A stretch of 64,000 bases of DNA. Origin: a virus. The first letter of the stretch is position 1. Every line of letters begins with the position of its first letter. Location: positions 121,257-185,256 of IMG/VR virus record IMGVR_UViG_3300005936_000001; one strand, written 5' to 3'. Under the pieces are notes generated by a model. It made no database searches. It saw nothing but the letters and a program-made list of their open reading frames with translations, and was not told the DNA's origin. This document shows, piece after piece, positions 55,544-63,997 of the stretch. A program made the translations under genes and the position numbers.

Positions 55544-56987
55544 ACTTATACAGCCACACAGTTTCAATATGGACGAACCCACAGCGAAGCTTATAGAGAT
55601 CCATTCTAAAGGTATAGACAGTAACTGGATGTCTAAAAGGGCTGCTATGTTTGACGATATCAAAGATCAGATAAAACCTGAAAAGGGTAAGACCTGTATC
55701 CATCTAATTACTACTGGGGCTGGGGAAACATATGGAAGTAATAATAACTCTGACTTTTTTAATAAAGAAGCTAGAGAAGTTACTTTCCCGCATCCTAAAA
55801 AAGGAGCCTCTTCTAAAAGGATGCTGGCAGGAGGTCTTAAAGAGTATCATAAGACCTTTATGAAGACCGGGGCTGTATACAAACATCACAAGGATAATAA
55901 GGATAAGAATAAATCCAGCGGTTCAATTAAATTTGAAACATATAACCCTAAGATGGAACGGGGAGAACTTATTGTTGAACTGGATAATAATAAGTGGGAA
56001 AGTGAACTTAATAAACTCGCTAACGATGAATCGATTTATTTCAGTATTGGGGCTGGGGTTCCATACGATATCTGTTCGATATGTAACAACGTATCAACTA
56101 CAAGAGACCAGTACTGTCATCACATGAAAAATGAAATGCTTCAAATGGACAAGAATGCCAATCAGGTATTTGTCTATAATGATAAACCCGGATTCCACGA
56201 TATTAGTGGAGTGTTCCGGCCTGCGGATAAGATTGCCTTCGGACTGCGTAAAGTAGCTAACGGAGTTGTATCTTCCGCGGAACTCGCCGAAATGTCTCGC
56301 TATTCGATTCCTGTCGAATTCACGGACATCTACCTTACCGGTAAAAAATATGACAGAAGGCAGGTTCTTAAGAAACTTGCCGCTATGGAAGAAGTAATTG
56401 ACGGGGTGTCCGATGACAGCCCTCTAGGAATAGCTAAGTACGCTTTTTGCGGTGGCTCCGGATTTGATGAAATATCGCCTAATGTATTATCTAAATTAGG
56501 GGCTGACACAGATCAGTCCTTGTCCGAGATGGGTAGAGCGAAGGTAGTTTTACCTTTAGAGTTATTTTTTAAGCTCGCTCTCGGAAACAAAGCAGACGAG
56601 ATTGAACCTCATATTAAAGAGGCGAAGTCTAAGATGCCGAGTCTTTTTAGGGATATAGAATCAAACGACGGGCTGGACGAGTTCCTGGGGGACGGTACGT
56701 ATGACGGAGCACCATGTCTTCTCCGAAACATAAAAGACGAAGTTGGCGGTTTGACCGAGTCCCATTCTCTGGCAGACGAGCCCCTTAGGAAACGCATCAC
56801 AGTATCGATGATTCGTAAGGAGCCCGGGTCGGGACCGTCGGTTGAGACTATTAAGAAAGCTTCTTCGGAAGCTGTTAGTGGTCCCGCCAATTTCCTCGCT
56901 AGAGAGTACGGTAAGTACTTGCTGTCCTTTTGTAGGGATAAGGAAGAAGATGTTCAGAAATTGGCTGTTGTGCAGAAAGTTGTATAA
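55533..56987 (+). CDS. Capsid maturation protease (prohead core protease)
   Basis: 484 aa. The N-terminal protease domain has LITTGAGETYGSNNNSDFF, then AVYKHHKDNK, YNPKMERGELIVELD and YFSIGAGVPYDICSIC, the His and Ser blocks of the T4 gp21-like (U9/S78-type) serine protease fold. A zinc knuckle CSICNNVSTTRDQYCHHM follows. The C-terminal 250 residues are assembly-related and contain further KKA sites. It should cleave scaffold and leader-tagged proteins during head maturation. It begins inside the preceding gene. Confidence 0.85.
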   Translation: MITKLIQPHSFNMDEPTAKLIEIHSKGIDSNWMSKRAAMFDDIKDQIKPEKGKTCIHLITTGAGETYGSNNNSDFFNKEAREVTFPHPKKGASSKRMLAGGLKEYHKTFMKTGAVYKHHKDNKDKNKSSGSIKFETYNPKMERGELIVELDNNKWESELNKLANDESIYFSIGAGVPYDICSICNNVSTTRDQYCHHMKNEMLQMDKNANQVFVYNDKPGFHDISGVFRPADKIAFGLRKVANGVVSSAELAEMSRYSIPVEFTDIYLTGKKYDRRQVLKKLAAMEEVIDGVSDDSPLGIAKYAFCGGSGFDEISPNVLSKLGADTDQSLSEMGRAKVVLPLELFFKLALGNKADEIEPHIKEAKSKMPSLFRDIESNDGLDEFLGDGTYDGAPCLLRNIKDEVGGLTESHSLADEPLRKRITVSMIRKEPGSGPSVETIKKASSEAVSGPANFLAREYGKYLLSFCRDKEEDVQKLAVVQKVV

Positions 56988-57001
56988 AAAGTATCAATTT
57001 T

Positions 57002-57015
57002 CTACCATGGTAGAC
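57002..57015. promoter_or_regulatory. Palindromic site TCTACCATGGTAGA, copy 4
   Basis: Reverse-orientation flanks relative to copies 1-3 (ATTTT before). It lies in the gap between the maturation protease and scaffold genes, just upstream of a possible sigma70-like promoter (57024-57052). Confidence 0.6.
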
Positions 57016-57023
57016 AATTTAGT

Positions 57024-57052
57024 TGCAATTAGGCTTTTTTTAGCTTATTGTA
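57024..57052 (+). promoter_or_regulatory. Possible sigma70-like promoter before the scaffold gene
   Basis: TTGCAA (57024-57029) and TATTGT (57047-57052) with a 17-nt spacer. The palindromic site ends 9 nt before the -35 box, where an activator or repressor could act. Judged by eye only. Confidence 0.4.
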
Positions 57053-57089
57053 AAGAAAAGGTTAAATTAATTAACAGGAGTTTTTTGCC

Positions 57090-58154
57090 ATGCAAAAAAT
57101 TAGTGATGAACAGACTTTGTCCTTTATCGACAGTTTCCTCACCGAAGTAAAAGAAGAAAAGACAGCGGAAGAATCTCCGATAACTGTCACGACTTCTGAT
57201 ACCGGAGGTGAAGCTGCCGGAACCGTTCCAGCATCTGTCGAGGGTAGTGTAGTTAACGATCCTGACAAGACTAAGGAAGAGGAAAAGGCAAGTGAAGGTG
57301 CATTCGGAAAAGAAAAATCAGGGGATTTAGCGGGAGCTATCGCAGCTACTGATGTAGAAGAGCCGAAAGCAGAGAATAACGAAAAGGTGGATAACGAACG
57401 AGCCGCTGGGGATATTAATCAAGGCCCTGTTGAAAGTGCCAAGATCGATACACCGAGTGCTGTTGAAGCCGAGAAAATGAAAGTAGCTGAGGAAAAAGAC
57501 ATGACTAACGAATTAAAGAAAGCTCAGGATCTTGGCAATCTCATTTTGTCCAAATACGCTGAGAGTAAACAGGAAGCAGCTCCAGTAGCAGCTCCAGTAG
57601 CAGCTCCGGCAGTTGAAAAGACAGCCGAAGAAAAAGAAATGGACACATTGATCAAAACAGCTGCAGATCAGGCTTATCATGATTTCGTGACAAGTTACGA
57701 AGCAGGTCTTTTGAAAAGAGCTCAGGATGAACAGGATATTCAAGCCGCTCTGGGAGTTTCTCCAGAACAAGCATCAGGAATGCTTGATGAAGTAGCTGCT
57801 GAAAATCCAGAATCTGTAATGCCAGCGGAAGCTCCAGCCGAAGAAGCAATGGCAGAAGCCCCGATGGACGAAGCTCCTGTAGAAGAAGCAATGGGAGAAG
57901 CTCCAATGGAAGAAATGATTCCTGCAGAGGAAATTCCAGCTGGAATACCCGGCGAAGAAGGAATACCTGGCGAAGAAGGACTTCCTGGCGAAGAAGGAAT
58001 GCCCGGCGAAGAAGGCGTAGCAGATGAAGAAGCTATTCTTGCAGCCCTAGTAGAAGCAGGAGTAACTCCTGAAGAGCTAGAAGCCGCAGCTATGGAAGTA
58101 CAGGCGGATGAAAGGCATTCAGCTATTAAGGATGCTGTACGCTCCTTAAAGTAG
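57090..58154 (+). CDS. Prohead scaffold / core protein, 354 aa
   Basis: Very acidic and Ala/Glu-rich, soluble and largely helical or disordered, as scaffold proteins are. Contains repeats PGEEGIPGEEGLPGEEGMP (about 285-315) and a repeated APVAAPVAAPAVEKTAEE stretch. A compact helical C-terminus (DERHSAIKDAVRSLK) could bind the capsid protein. Gene order protease-scaffold-decoration-capsid supports the call. AACAGGAG before the ATG. Confidence 0.75.
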   Translation: MQKISDEQTLSFIDSFLTEVKEEKTAEESPITVTTSDTGGEAAGTVPASVEGSVVNDPDKTKEEEKASEGAFGKEKSGDLAGAIAATDVEEPKAENNEKVDNERAAGDINQGPVESAKIDTPSAVEAEKMKVAEEKDMTNELKKAQDLGNLILSKYAESKQEAAPVAAPVAAPAVEKTAEEKEMDTLIKTAADQAYHDFVTSYEAGLLKRAQDEQDIQAALGVSPEQASGMLDEVAAENPESVMPAEAPAEEAMAEAPMDEAPVEEAMGEAPMEEMIPAEEIPAGIPGEEGIPGEEGLPGEEGMPGEEGVADEEAILAALVEAGVTPEELEAAAMEVQADERHSAIKDAVRSLK

Positions 58155-58163
58155 GGGAATACA

Positions 58164-58472
58164 ATGAGTAATGTAAATAAAGAAGTTGTAGAGTATATCG
58201 AAGCTTCTAATAACATAATCGAAGTTCAGAAACAAACAATCGAAACTCTTCAGAAAGAAGCTTCCGAGAAAAACCGGAAGCTGGAAGAGTACGAAAAAGT
58301 TATTTCTGAAAACGAAAAACAGGTTGCTCAGTCCAAAGAAGTGAAAGCTTCTGAGGACGAGCAAGGTCCCGCCATCTCCTCTTTGGGAGAAGGCAAGAAA
58401 AAGGAAATTACTACAGACGGAATGCGGAAATCTGAACAAGTACTCTGCGACCGCTTTAGTATTCCATATTAA
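58164..58472 (+). CDS. Coiled-coil protein of the head operon, 102 aa
   Basis: Nine bases after the scaffold stop. A continuous charged coiled coil (IEVQKQTIETLQKEASEKN, LEEYEKVISENEKQ) leads to a short C-terminal block (MRKSEQVLCDRFSIPY). Contains QKEAS, a possible protease site. Probably a second core or head assembly component. Confidence 0.68.
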   Translation: MSNVNKEVVEYIEASNNIIEVQKQTIETLQKEASEKNRKLEEYEKVISENEKQVAQSKEVKASEDEQGPAISSLGEGKKKEITTDGMRKSEQVLCDRFSIPY

Positions 58473-58490
58473 TAATAAGGAGATTGAAAA

Positions 58491-59105
58491 ATGGCTGGAA
58501 CAATCACTCCAGGTCAGATGTTTGATCATTCTTTAGCTGAACTCAGCGGTCGTTCTACGATGCATGCGTTGGATTTTTCTGCGGCTCCGGCCTCAGGAGA
58601 ACTAACCTACGAAGGTAGCGTGATGACTCTGAATTCGAACGGCGAGTTTGTTGCTGGTATGGGCACGGGTGTAGCTAATACCCAATTGTACCAACATAAC
58701 GCTCCTATGGCAATCTTTATGATCCAGGGAACAAACGAATTCGACGCAAACTCAGACGTAGGTAATATGTCAGGCGGAGTACAATCAGGTATTGTAGCTT
58801 CCGGTGGATACGAAATCCAATCAACTGAATTTGTTGCTGGTACTTATAACCCTAATGATTTGTTAACTTTTGCTACTGGCGATGACCGTGGCGATGTTAC
58901 TATTTCTTCGGATAATTATAGCGACTGTCATGTAGTCGGTGTAGTAAGTAAGGGCACAGAAACTAATGCTGATAACAAGAGCGTACTATCTTTCTGGACT
59001 GTTTTCTGTCCGGCAATAAATAGTTCTCAAACTCCTCTTGATTACAGTTCTAGTTCTAACTCAAGTTCAAGTCAAAGTACTAAATCTAGTTCTAGTACTT
59101 CATAA
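58491..59105 (+). CDS. Capsid decoration-type protein A with Ser-rich tail, 204 aa
   Basis: MAGTITPGQMFDHSLAELSG starts a beta-patterned domain shared almost residue for residue with the next gene, ending SFWTVFCPA. After this comes a Ser/Asn/Thr low-complexity tail (SSSSNSSSSQSTKSSSST). Just before the capsid gene, a decoration or outer head protein is most likely; tail tube is an alternative. GGAGATTGAAAA precedes both copies. Confidence 0.72.
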   Translation: MAGTITPGQMFDHSLAELSGRSTMHALDFSAAPASGELTYEGSVMTLNSNGEFVAGMGTGVANTQLYQHNAPMAIFMIQGTNEFDANSDVGNMSGGVQSGIVASGGYEIQSTEFVAGTYNPNDLLTFATGDDRGDVTISSDNYSDCHVVGVVSKGTETNADNKSVLSFWTVFCPAINSSQTPLDYSSSSNSSSSQSTKSSSSTS

Positions 59106-59120
59106 TAAGGAGATTGAAAA

Positions 59121-59843
59121 ATGGCTGGAAACCTAACTCCTGGTCAGATGTTTGATCATTCTTTAATCGAGCTTAGCGGTCGTTCTACGATGCACGCTCT
59201 AGACTACTCAGCTGCTCCGGCATCTGGGGAATTGGTCTATGAAGGCAGTGTAATGACCCTGAATTCGAACGGTGAATTCGTTGCAGGTATGGGCTCAGGT
59301 GTGGCTAACACGCAGGTTTTCCAGCATAAAGCACCTCTGGCACTCTTTATGATCCAGGGGACGAACGAGTTCGATGCTAATTCAGATGTCGGGAACATGT
59401 CCGGTGGAGCACAGTCAGGTATTGTAGCTTCCGGCGGATATGAAATTCAAACAACTGAGTTCGTCGCAGGTACTTACAATCCTAACGATCTGATGACATT
59501 CGCTACCGGTGCAGACCGCGGTGATGTCACACTCGCTAAGGATAATTATACTGACTGTCATATCGTCGGTGTAGTAAGTAAAGGTACAGAAACTAATGTT
59601 GATAACAAGAGTGTAATATCTTTCTGGACTGTATTTTGTCCAGCAGTGAATAGTTCTAAAAGCCCTCTTGATAATAGTTCTAGCTCTACTTCAAGTAATA
59701 GTTCTAGCTCTAGCTCGACGATTGGTAAGAGTACAAGTTCTCAATCCAGTGATTCTAGTTCAACGATTGGTAAGAGTACAAGTTCTCAATCTAGTTCAAC
59801 TGAATCTAGTTCAACAGTTAATAAAAGTACAAGTACTTCTTAA
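59121..59843 (+). CDS. Capsid decoration-type protein B with long Ser-rich tail, 240 aa
   Basis: Paralogue of the preceding gene: the first 185 residues align without gaps, including SGRSTMHALDYSAAPASGEL. The tail is longer and contains repeats (TIGKSTSSQSS, SSSTIGKSTSSQ). Tails diverge faster than the domain, as expected for exposed or glycosylated surfaces. Confidence 0.72.
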   Translation: MAGNLTPGQMFDHSLIELSGRSTMHALDYSAAPASGELVYEGSVMTLNSNGEFVAGMGSGVANTQVFQHKAPLALFMIQGTNEFDANSDVGNMSGGAQSGIVASGGYEIQTTEFVAGTYNPNDLMTFATGADRGDVTLAKDNYTDCHIVGVVSKGTETNVDNKSVISFWTVFCPAVNSSKSPLDNSSSSTSSNSSSSSSTIGKSTSSQSSDSSSTIGKSTSSQSSSTESSSTVNKSTSTS

Positions 59844-59864
59844 AATAGTTAAAGGAGATTAATA

Positions 59865-60869
59865 ATGCAAGATCCAACAACAAGAATGGTTAATGAACAA
59901 ATCATTAACGGTTTCTTGTCTGACGATACCGTCATTCGTAAGGAAGCACAGGAAGGCGTAGAAGATTATCTGCGCATCCGTCTTTATGAAGATGGCTTCG
60001 CCCGTAGAATTCAGCCTCCGACGAAAGTCGAACCGGCTGACCTCGACCGTCAGGTAGACACTGAGAAACCAGTAATCATCCTTGATAAAGAACCTAATGC
60101 TCCTGCAGCGTATAGCGTACCTTTCGGTACTCTGCCTGTTGGTCATTATATCAAGGGACCGCGCTTCCGCGTAATGTTCGATAGAATCATGTCCCGTAGA
60201 TTCCGTGCAGACGTAAACACCCTGCTCACCTACGACATGGATATCAAACAGATCCTGGAAGATATTATCCTCAAACAAATAATGTCCGAAGAAGACCGGA
60301 AGTATTTATATGTTGTCGACTACATTGTCACGCAGGGATCACCTGCTAATGTAGATGTGGCTGCTGGTCAGGATGCTAACTCTCTGAACACCGAGATTAA
60401 CGCCTGTCAAAATATTACGTACAACGGAATCACAAGAGCTAATCTTGCCGAAATGCGTAAAGGTCTGCCTACGACTAATCGTCATCTTAATCCTGCCATG
60501 GCGCTGGTTAATAACATCACTATTTGGGATGTTGTCCAACTCAGTCGCGATAACATTGGTGGAGATTTGGCTGAAGAGATGTTTGTTAACGGATTCTCAC
60601 AGCAAAAAATCATGGGCTTAAATTGGATCGTCACTATCAAGACTGATCTGGTTCCGACTGGTGTAATCTATCAGTTTGCTGAGCCTAAGTATCTTGGTCG
60701 TTTCTTCGTTCTGGACGATGTTACACTGTCCACAAAGAAAGAAGACTTCATGTTGGAATTTTTTGCCTATGAATGTATTGGCGCGGCTGTGGGTAATGCT
60801 GCAGCAGTATGTCGGGCTGATTTTTCCGGAACGGCAAATCATAGCTGGGAAAATGGGGCGGTTATTTAA
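59865..60869 (+). CDS. Major capsid protein (HK97-like fold)
   Basis: 334 aa. Forms the capsid shell. By-eye support: PFGTLPVGHYIKGPRFRVMF (E-loop/N-arm side), ILEDIILKQIMSEEDRKY (spine helix), NRHLNPAMALVNNITIWDVV and VPTGVIYQFAEPKYLGRFFV in the P and A domains, in the order seen in large-phage capsid proteins, plus position after protease, scaffold and decoration genes. AAAGGAG before the ATG. A strong terminator follows. Confidence 0.85.
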   Translation: MQDPTTRMVNEQIINGFLSDDTVIRKEAQEGVEDYLRIRLYEDGFARRIQPPTKVEPADLDRQVDTEKPVIILDKEPNAPAAYSVPFGTLPVGHYIKGPRFRVMFDRIMSRRFRADVNTLLTYDMDIKQILEDIILKQIMSEEDRKYLYVVDYIVTQGSPANVDVAAGQDANSLNTEINACQNITYNGITRANLAEMRKGLPTTNRHLNPAMALVNNITIWDVVQLSRDNIGGDLAEEMFVNGFSQQKIMGLNWIVTIKTDLVPTGVIYQFAEPKYLGRFFVLDDVTLSTKKEDFMLEFFAYECIGAAVGNAAAVCRADFSGTANHSWENGAVI

Positions 60870-60908
60870 TATAACTACTTCAGTATAAACCAAGTATGTA
60901 GATATTCA

Positions 60909-60947
60909 AATCCTCCTTTTGAGTAAATTCAGAAGGAGGATTTTTTT
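60909..60947 (+). terminator. Strong terminator after the major capsid gene
   Basis: AATCCTCCTT (60909-60918) pairs with AAGGAGGATT (60933-60942), then a run of T. End of the virion operon in this window. Confidence 0.92.
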
Positions 60948-61018
60948 AGCTATTTTTTAAAGTTATACTTGATAAAGTCAATTATATAGGGTATATTAAG
61001 TAAAAGGAGGATTTTAAA

Positions 61019-62038
61019 ATGAAACAAGATATGATTGAATCAATCATTAACATGTACGTGCACGAAGGAATTGGCTGCCCTAAGATAGCCAAAATATTGG
61101 GGCTTACGAATTTCATAGTCCGTAATCGTTTGTTAAAAGAGGGTATCACAATTAGGTCTAAAAAAACCGCCACGAAGTTTAGAATACCTGAGGAGGTAAA
61201 ACAGAATATAATAAAAGACTATTTAGAAAATACTCTATCCGAGCCAGAATTGGTAAAGAAATATAATCTATCGAAGTCTACTTTAAATAGACGTTTAAAA
61301 GAATGGGAAAAAATAAGAAGCCATTCTGAAGCTCATAGACAGTATGCTGTGGATGAAGAGTATTTTGGTGATGTATTAAATGAAGAGAAGTTATATTTTT
61401 TAGGTCTTCTATACGCAGATGGGTGTTGTACGGGAGGAGAGATAGTATTAGGACTTATAGAAAAGGATAAACATATTTTAGATTTCTATAACAACAAACT
61501 TCACGAAGGTAAAAAACCCCTTACATATATAGCTCCTTATATTGGTAAAGAAGGATTTACCAGCAGCCCTTACTATAGATTAGTTATACATAATCAAAAA
61601 CTATATAAGAAGGCTCAGGAACTAGGTGTTGTAGAGAGAAAAACATTTAAGCTTACCTTTCCAGACTGGATACCCCCAGCCCTTCAACATCATTTTATAC
61701 GGGGATACATAGATGGGGACGGGTGTTTCCTTTTTTCAAAAAGGAAGGATAATCATGGTACTTATAATACGCGCATAGAGTTAATATCAACCCAGCCCTT
61801 CTGTGCTTCAGTACAGAATATACTGGAAGACAATAAAATACTTTCAAGTATAAAACCATGTAACAAAATATATAGGCTTAATATCTTCAATCGCATAAAC
61901 CTAAAGCGCACCATAGAATACCTATACAAGGATGCTACTATCTATCTACCCAGAAAGAAAGAGAAGGCTGATCAGATACTGGAGTACATCGACAGTATCC
62001 CTGAGGAGTATCAGTTCGATTGTAATCACATAGAATAA
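61019..62038 (+). CDS. Free-standing LAGLIDADG homing endonuclease
   Basis: 339 aa. N-terminal helix-turn-helix repeats (GCPKIAKILGLTNFIVRNRL; SEPELVKKYNLSKSTLNRRL) bind DNA; the catalytic part has YFLGLLYADGCC (about 121-132) and FIRGYIDGDGCF (about 235-246), the two LAGLIDADG helices with acidic ends. It cuts an intron- or endonuclease-free allele to spread its gene. AAAAGGAGG before the ATG. A possible sigma70 promoter (TTGATA 60969, TATATT 60992, 17-nt spacer) lies right upstream. Inserted after the capsid gene, outside any coding sequence. Confidence 0.87.
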   Translation: MKQDMIESIINMYVHEGIGCPKIAKILGLTNFIVRNRLLKEGITIRSKKTATKFRIPEEVKQNIIKDYLENTLSEPELVKKYNLSKSTLNRRLKEWEKIRSHSEAHRQYAVDEEYFGDVLNEEKLYFLGLLYADGCCTGGEIVLGLIEKDKHILDFYNNKLHEGKKPLTYIAPYIGKEGFTSSPYYRLVIHNQKLYKKAQELGVVERKTFKLTFPDWIPPALQHHFIRGYIDGDGCFLFSKRKDNHGTYNTRIELISTQPFCASVQNILEDNKILSSIKPCNKIYRLNIFNRINLKRTIEYLYKDATIYLPRKKEKADQILEYIDSIPEEYQFDCNHIE

Positions 62039-62062
62039 CGCCTTTTCAGCATGCCTGAATAT

Positions 62063-62097
62063 GCTTAATTTATCGCGTTTTTTTGTCAGTATATACT
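62063..62097 (+). promoter_or_regulatory. Phage promoter motif P7
   Basis: GCTTAAT (62063) and TTGTCAGTATATACT (62083), 20 nt apart. Precedes candidate ncRNA 3. Confidence 0.68.
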
Positions 62098-62446
62098 AGA
62101 GGATTATACCTCACCTGTGAAAGTAGTAAGTTTTCCTAGTGAAAACATTAGACAGATATCACAGGGGACAATAAGTAATCTGTCGCCGTTCCTATGCTGA
62201 ATTGTCTTGAAAAGCATAGGGGAACTCTTGCCTGGTGGGTTCTATCGGGTTGCCTTTAGTGAGGTATAAAAAGGGAAAGAATCTTTCCTGACACTGAGAT
62301 GCCCACCTTAAAATGGGACCTCCTGGAATTTACCAATCCAGGATGCACTGTATCCCACTAAGGGAGTGCAGTATGGATGAGCGGGGAGATAGGTGCTCTG
62401 TGGTAGAGAGTGGCTCCCACTTAGAAGGATTAATCCCCTTCTTTTA
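62098..62446 (+). ncRNA. Candidate structured noncoding RNA 3
   Basis: About 345 nt with no credible frame, between promoter motif P7 and a terminator. Local stems: CCTGTGA/TCACAGG near 62113-62165, GTTTTC/GAAAAC near 62131-62147, CCTATGCT/AGCATAGG near 62191-62220, and TCCTGGA/TCCAGGA near 62321-62343. The density of hairpins is much higher than in ordinary leaders. It is not recognisable as a tRNA, tmRNA, RNase P RNA or group I intron by eye. Confidence 0.58.
62423..62446 (+). terminator. Terminator of candidate ncRNA 3
   Basis: GAAGG and CCTTC arms flank ATTAATCC, followed by TTTTAG, then promoter motif P8. Confidence 0.72.
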
Positions 62447-62449
62447 GCT

Positions 62450-62484
62450 ACTTAATAAAGCTCCCTTTCTTGGCATTATATACT
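62450..62484 (+). promoter_or_regulatory. Phage promoter motif P8
   Basis: ACTTAAT (62450) and TTGGCATTATATACT (62470), 20 nt apart. Leads into the accessory genes from 62518 to the window end. Confidence 0.76.
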
Positions 62485-62517
62485 AGAAATATATAACCAT
62501 TAAATAAGTGGGGAATT

Positions 62518-63228
62518 ATGATAAAGACAATAATGAGTTGGTTATTCGGGTCATCTATTGACCCTAATGAATATTATGATACTACAAACTTAAAAGGTTT
62601 CTCTAAGTCTGTAGCTACAAAAAAGAGCACAGCCCGCACAGGCAAATCAAGTCCATTAACACAGACAAGTAAACCTAAGCCAAGCACCATCGATTCAAGC
62701 AGCGTAAGCAAAACTAAAGCTAATTATTCAGTAGCTAATAGACTGGCTATGATGAATATTGCAATAGGCCAGGTTCCCGGAGAGTTATCATATATAAATG
62801 TTAAAAAAGGAACATCTATGCTTGATATCTTGATAATAGCCGAGGTACATCATTTATATACTTCGGGGGCGTTTATTTTAAAGCTTAACGGGGCTGAAGT
62901 AGATTTGGATTCTGTAGTACAGGACGGCAGCAATATATTTCTGGTAAAGAAATATGGAGCTTTTTCAAGGTCCAAACCTATAAAAAAATATAATATGAGT
63001 ACTTTAGAGTGCTGGTACTGTGGCCATAAGTGGGGTAGTAAAACTGTTGTACCGCTGTCTAGATATTCAGGCCCGTGCCCATCTAGTTGTCCTGCTTGTG
63101 ACACCCAGTGCTGTCCAAATTGTGGGGGTCAGATGGGTAAAGCAGTAGACGACGGTGGTGATATGGATGAGTACACAAATGGAGGATGTCATAACTGTGA
63201 TTATACATGTTGTGGCGGATGTATTTAA
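62518..63228 (+). CDS. Ubiquitin/ThiS-like beta-grasp protein with C-terminal zinc-binding region, 236 aa
   Basis: After a Ser/Thr/Lys-rich N-terminus, residues about 85-150 read LSYINVKKGTSMLDILIIAE, then FILKLNGAEVDLDSVVQDGS and NIFLVKKYG, a pattern like ThiS/MoaD beta-grasp proteins (VNGxxVDLDxxLxDGDxIxLVxK). No terminal di-Gly follows. The last 80 residues contain CWYCGHKW, CPSSCPACDTQCCPNCGG and CHNCDYTCCGGC, probably two or three zinc sites. GTGGGGAATT before the ATG. The beta-grasp call is by eye. Confidence 0.62.
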   Translation: MIKTIMSWLFGSSIDPNEYYDTTNLKGFSKSVATKKSTARTGKSSPLTQTSKPKPSTIDSSSVSKTKANYSVANRLAMMNIAIGQVPGELSYINVKKGTSMLDILIIAEVHHLYTSGAFILKLNGAEVDLDSVVQDGSNIFLVKKYGAFSRSKPIKKYNMSTLECWYCGHKWGSKTVVPLSRYSGPCPSSCPACDTQCCPNCGGQMGKAVDDGGDMDEYTNGGCHNCDYTCCGGCI

Positions 63229-63244
63229 AAAAAGGAGAAGAAGT

Positions 63245-63571
63245 ATGATTAGAAAAGGTTACATGTTTAAGTTCGAAGATATTATTCTAAACCGAATACA
63301 CAAGGTCTATGTCTACAGAGATGAACAGAGCGATGAGGTAGATAATAGATTAGCTAGTACAGACGAGCTCATAAGCATAGTCCCCATCTCAGTGGAATAT
63401 GGTACCCCATTAGATGAACAGGGCTGTGAAAGTCTTGTGAAAATCATAGAAAAAAATAGAGAGATTCAGCATACCAAATTAATAGTGGAGAAGATGTCTA
63501 GGGAACTAACCACTGTCAAAAGGGAGTTGAAAACCCTTAAAAAGGGAGAGAGGAAGTATGGACAGACATAG
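63245..63571 (+). CDS. Hypothetical coiled-coil protein, 108 aa
   Basis: ATG 63245 has AAAGGAGAAGAAGT upstream; an in-frame ATG at 63155 lies inside the preceding gene. N-terminal half beta-like (GYMFKFEDIILNRIHKVYVY), C-terminal half a basic coiled coil (REIQHTKLIVEKMSRELTTV). Ends within the next gene. No family recognised. Confidence 0.62.
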   Translation: MIRKGYMFKFEDIILNRIHKVYVYRDEQSDEVDNRLASTDELISIVPISVEYGTPLDEQGCESLVKIIEKNREIQHTKLIVEKMSRELTTVKRELKTLKKGERKYGQT

Positions 63572-63983
63572 CAAAGGAGTAGTCTGGGGAAAGATGTCCA
63601 GTGAAGAGCATAAAGAGATAATAAAAGCAGGACACGTTCAGAGATATGAGGACGATGATATAGGATGGATGATATTAATAAATGAGTCCTGGAGGGATAA
63701 GGAGAGTGTACCGGTATATCATTGGTCTGAGTACTATTTCCTGGATTATCAGGCATACTGGTCTCACAAACTTAAATTAGTATCTGACAAAGTTAAGTCT
63801 AATGCTATTATTCCTTTAGGGCTTATGTCAGACAAGGAACGCAAAGAAATAAAGAAAGAATTTAAGAAGGATTTTACGAATGTAGAAATGTATTGGGGTG
63901 GTCCTGAACAATGGTGGAGACCACATAATGCACAAACCGATGGAATCTTTCTTAATTCATATCAACCATACAGATTAAAATAA
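63558..63983 (+). CDS. Hypothetical protein, 141 aa
   Basis: Overlaps the preceding gene by 14 nt; GGGAGAGAGGAAGT before the ATG. Trp/Tyr-rich and polar (DDDIGWMILINESWRDKES, YWGGPEQWWRPHNAQTDG). No membrane segment, no recognised family. Confidence 0.6.
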   Translation: MDRHSKGVVWGKMSSEEHKEIIKAGHVQRYEDDDIGWMILINESWRDKESVPVYHWSEYYFLDYQAYWSHKLKLVSDKVKSNAIIPLGLMSDKERKEIKKEFKKDFTNVEMYWGGPEQWWRPHNAQTDGIFLNSYQPYRLK

Positions 63984-63997
63984 AAAGGAGAGGAAGC

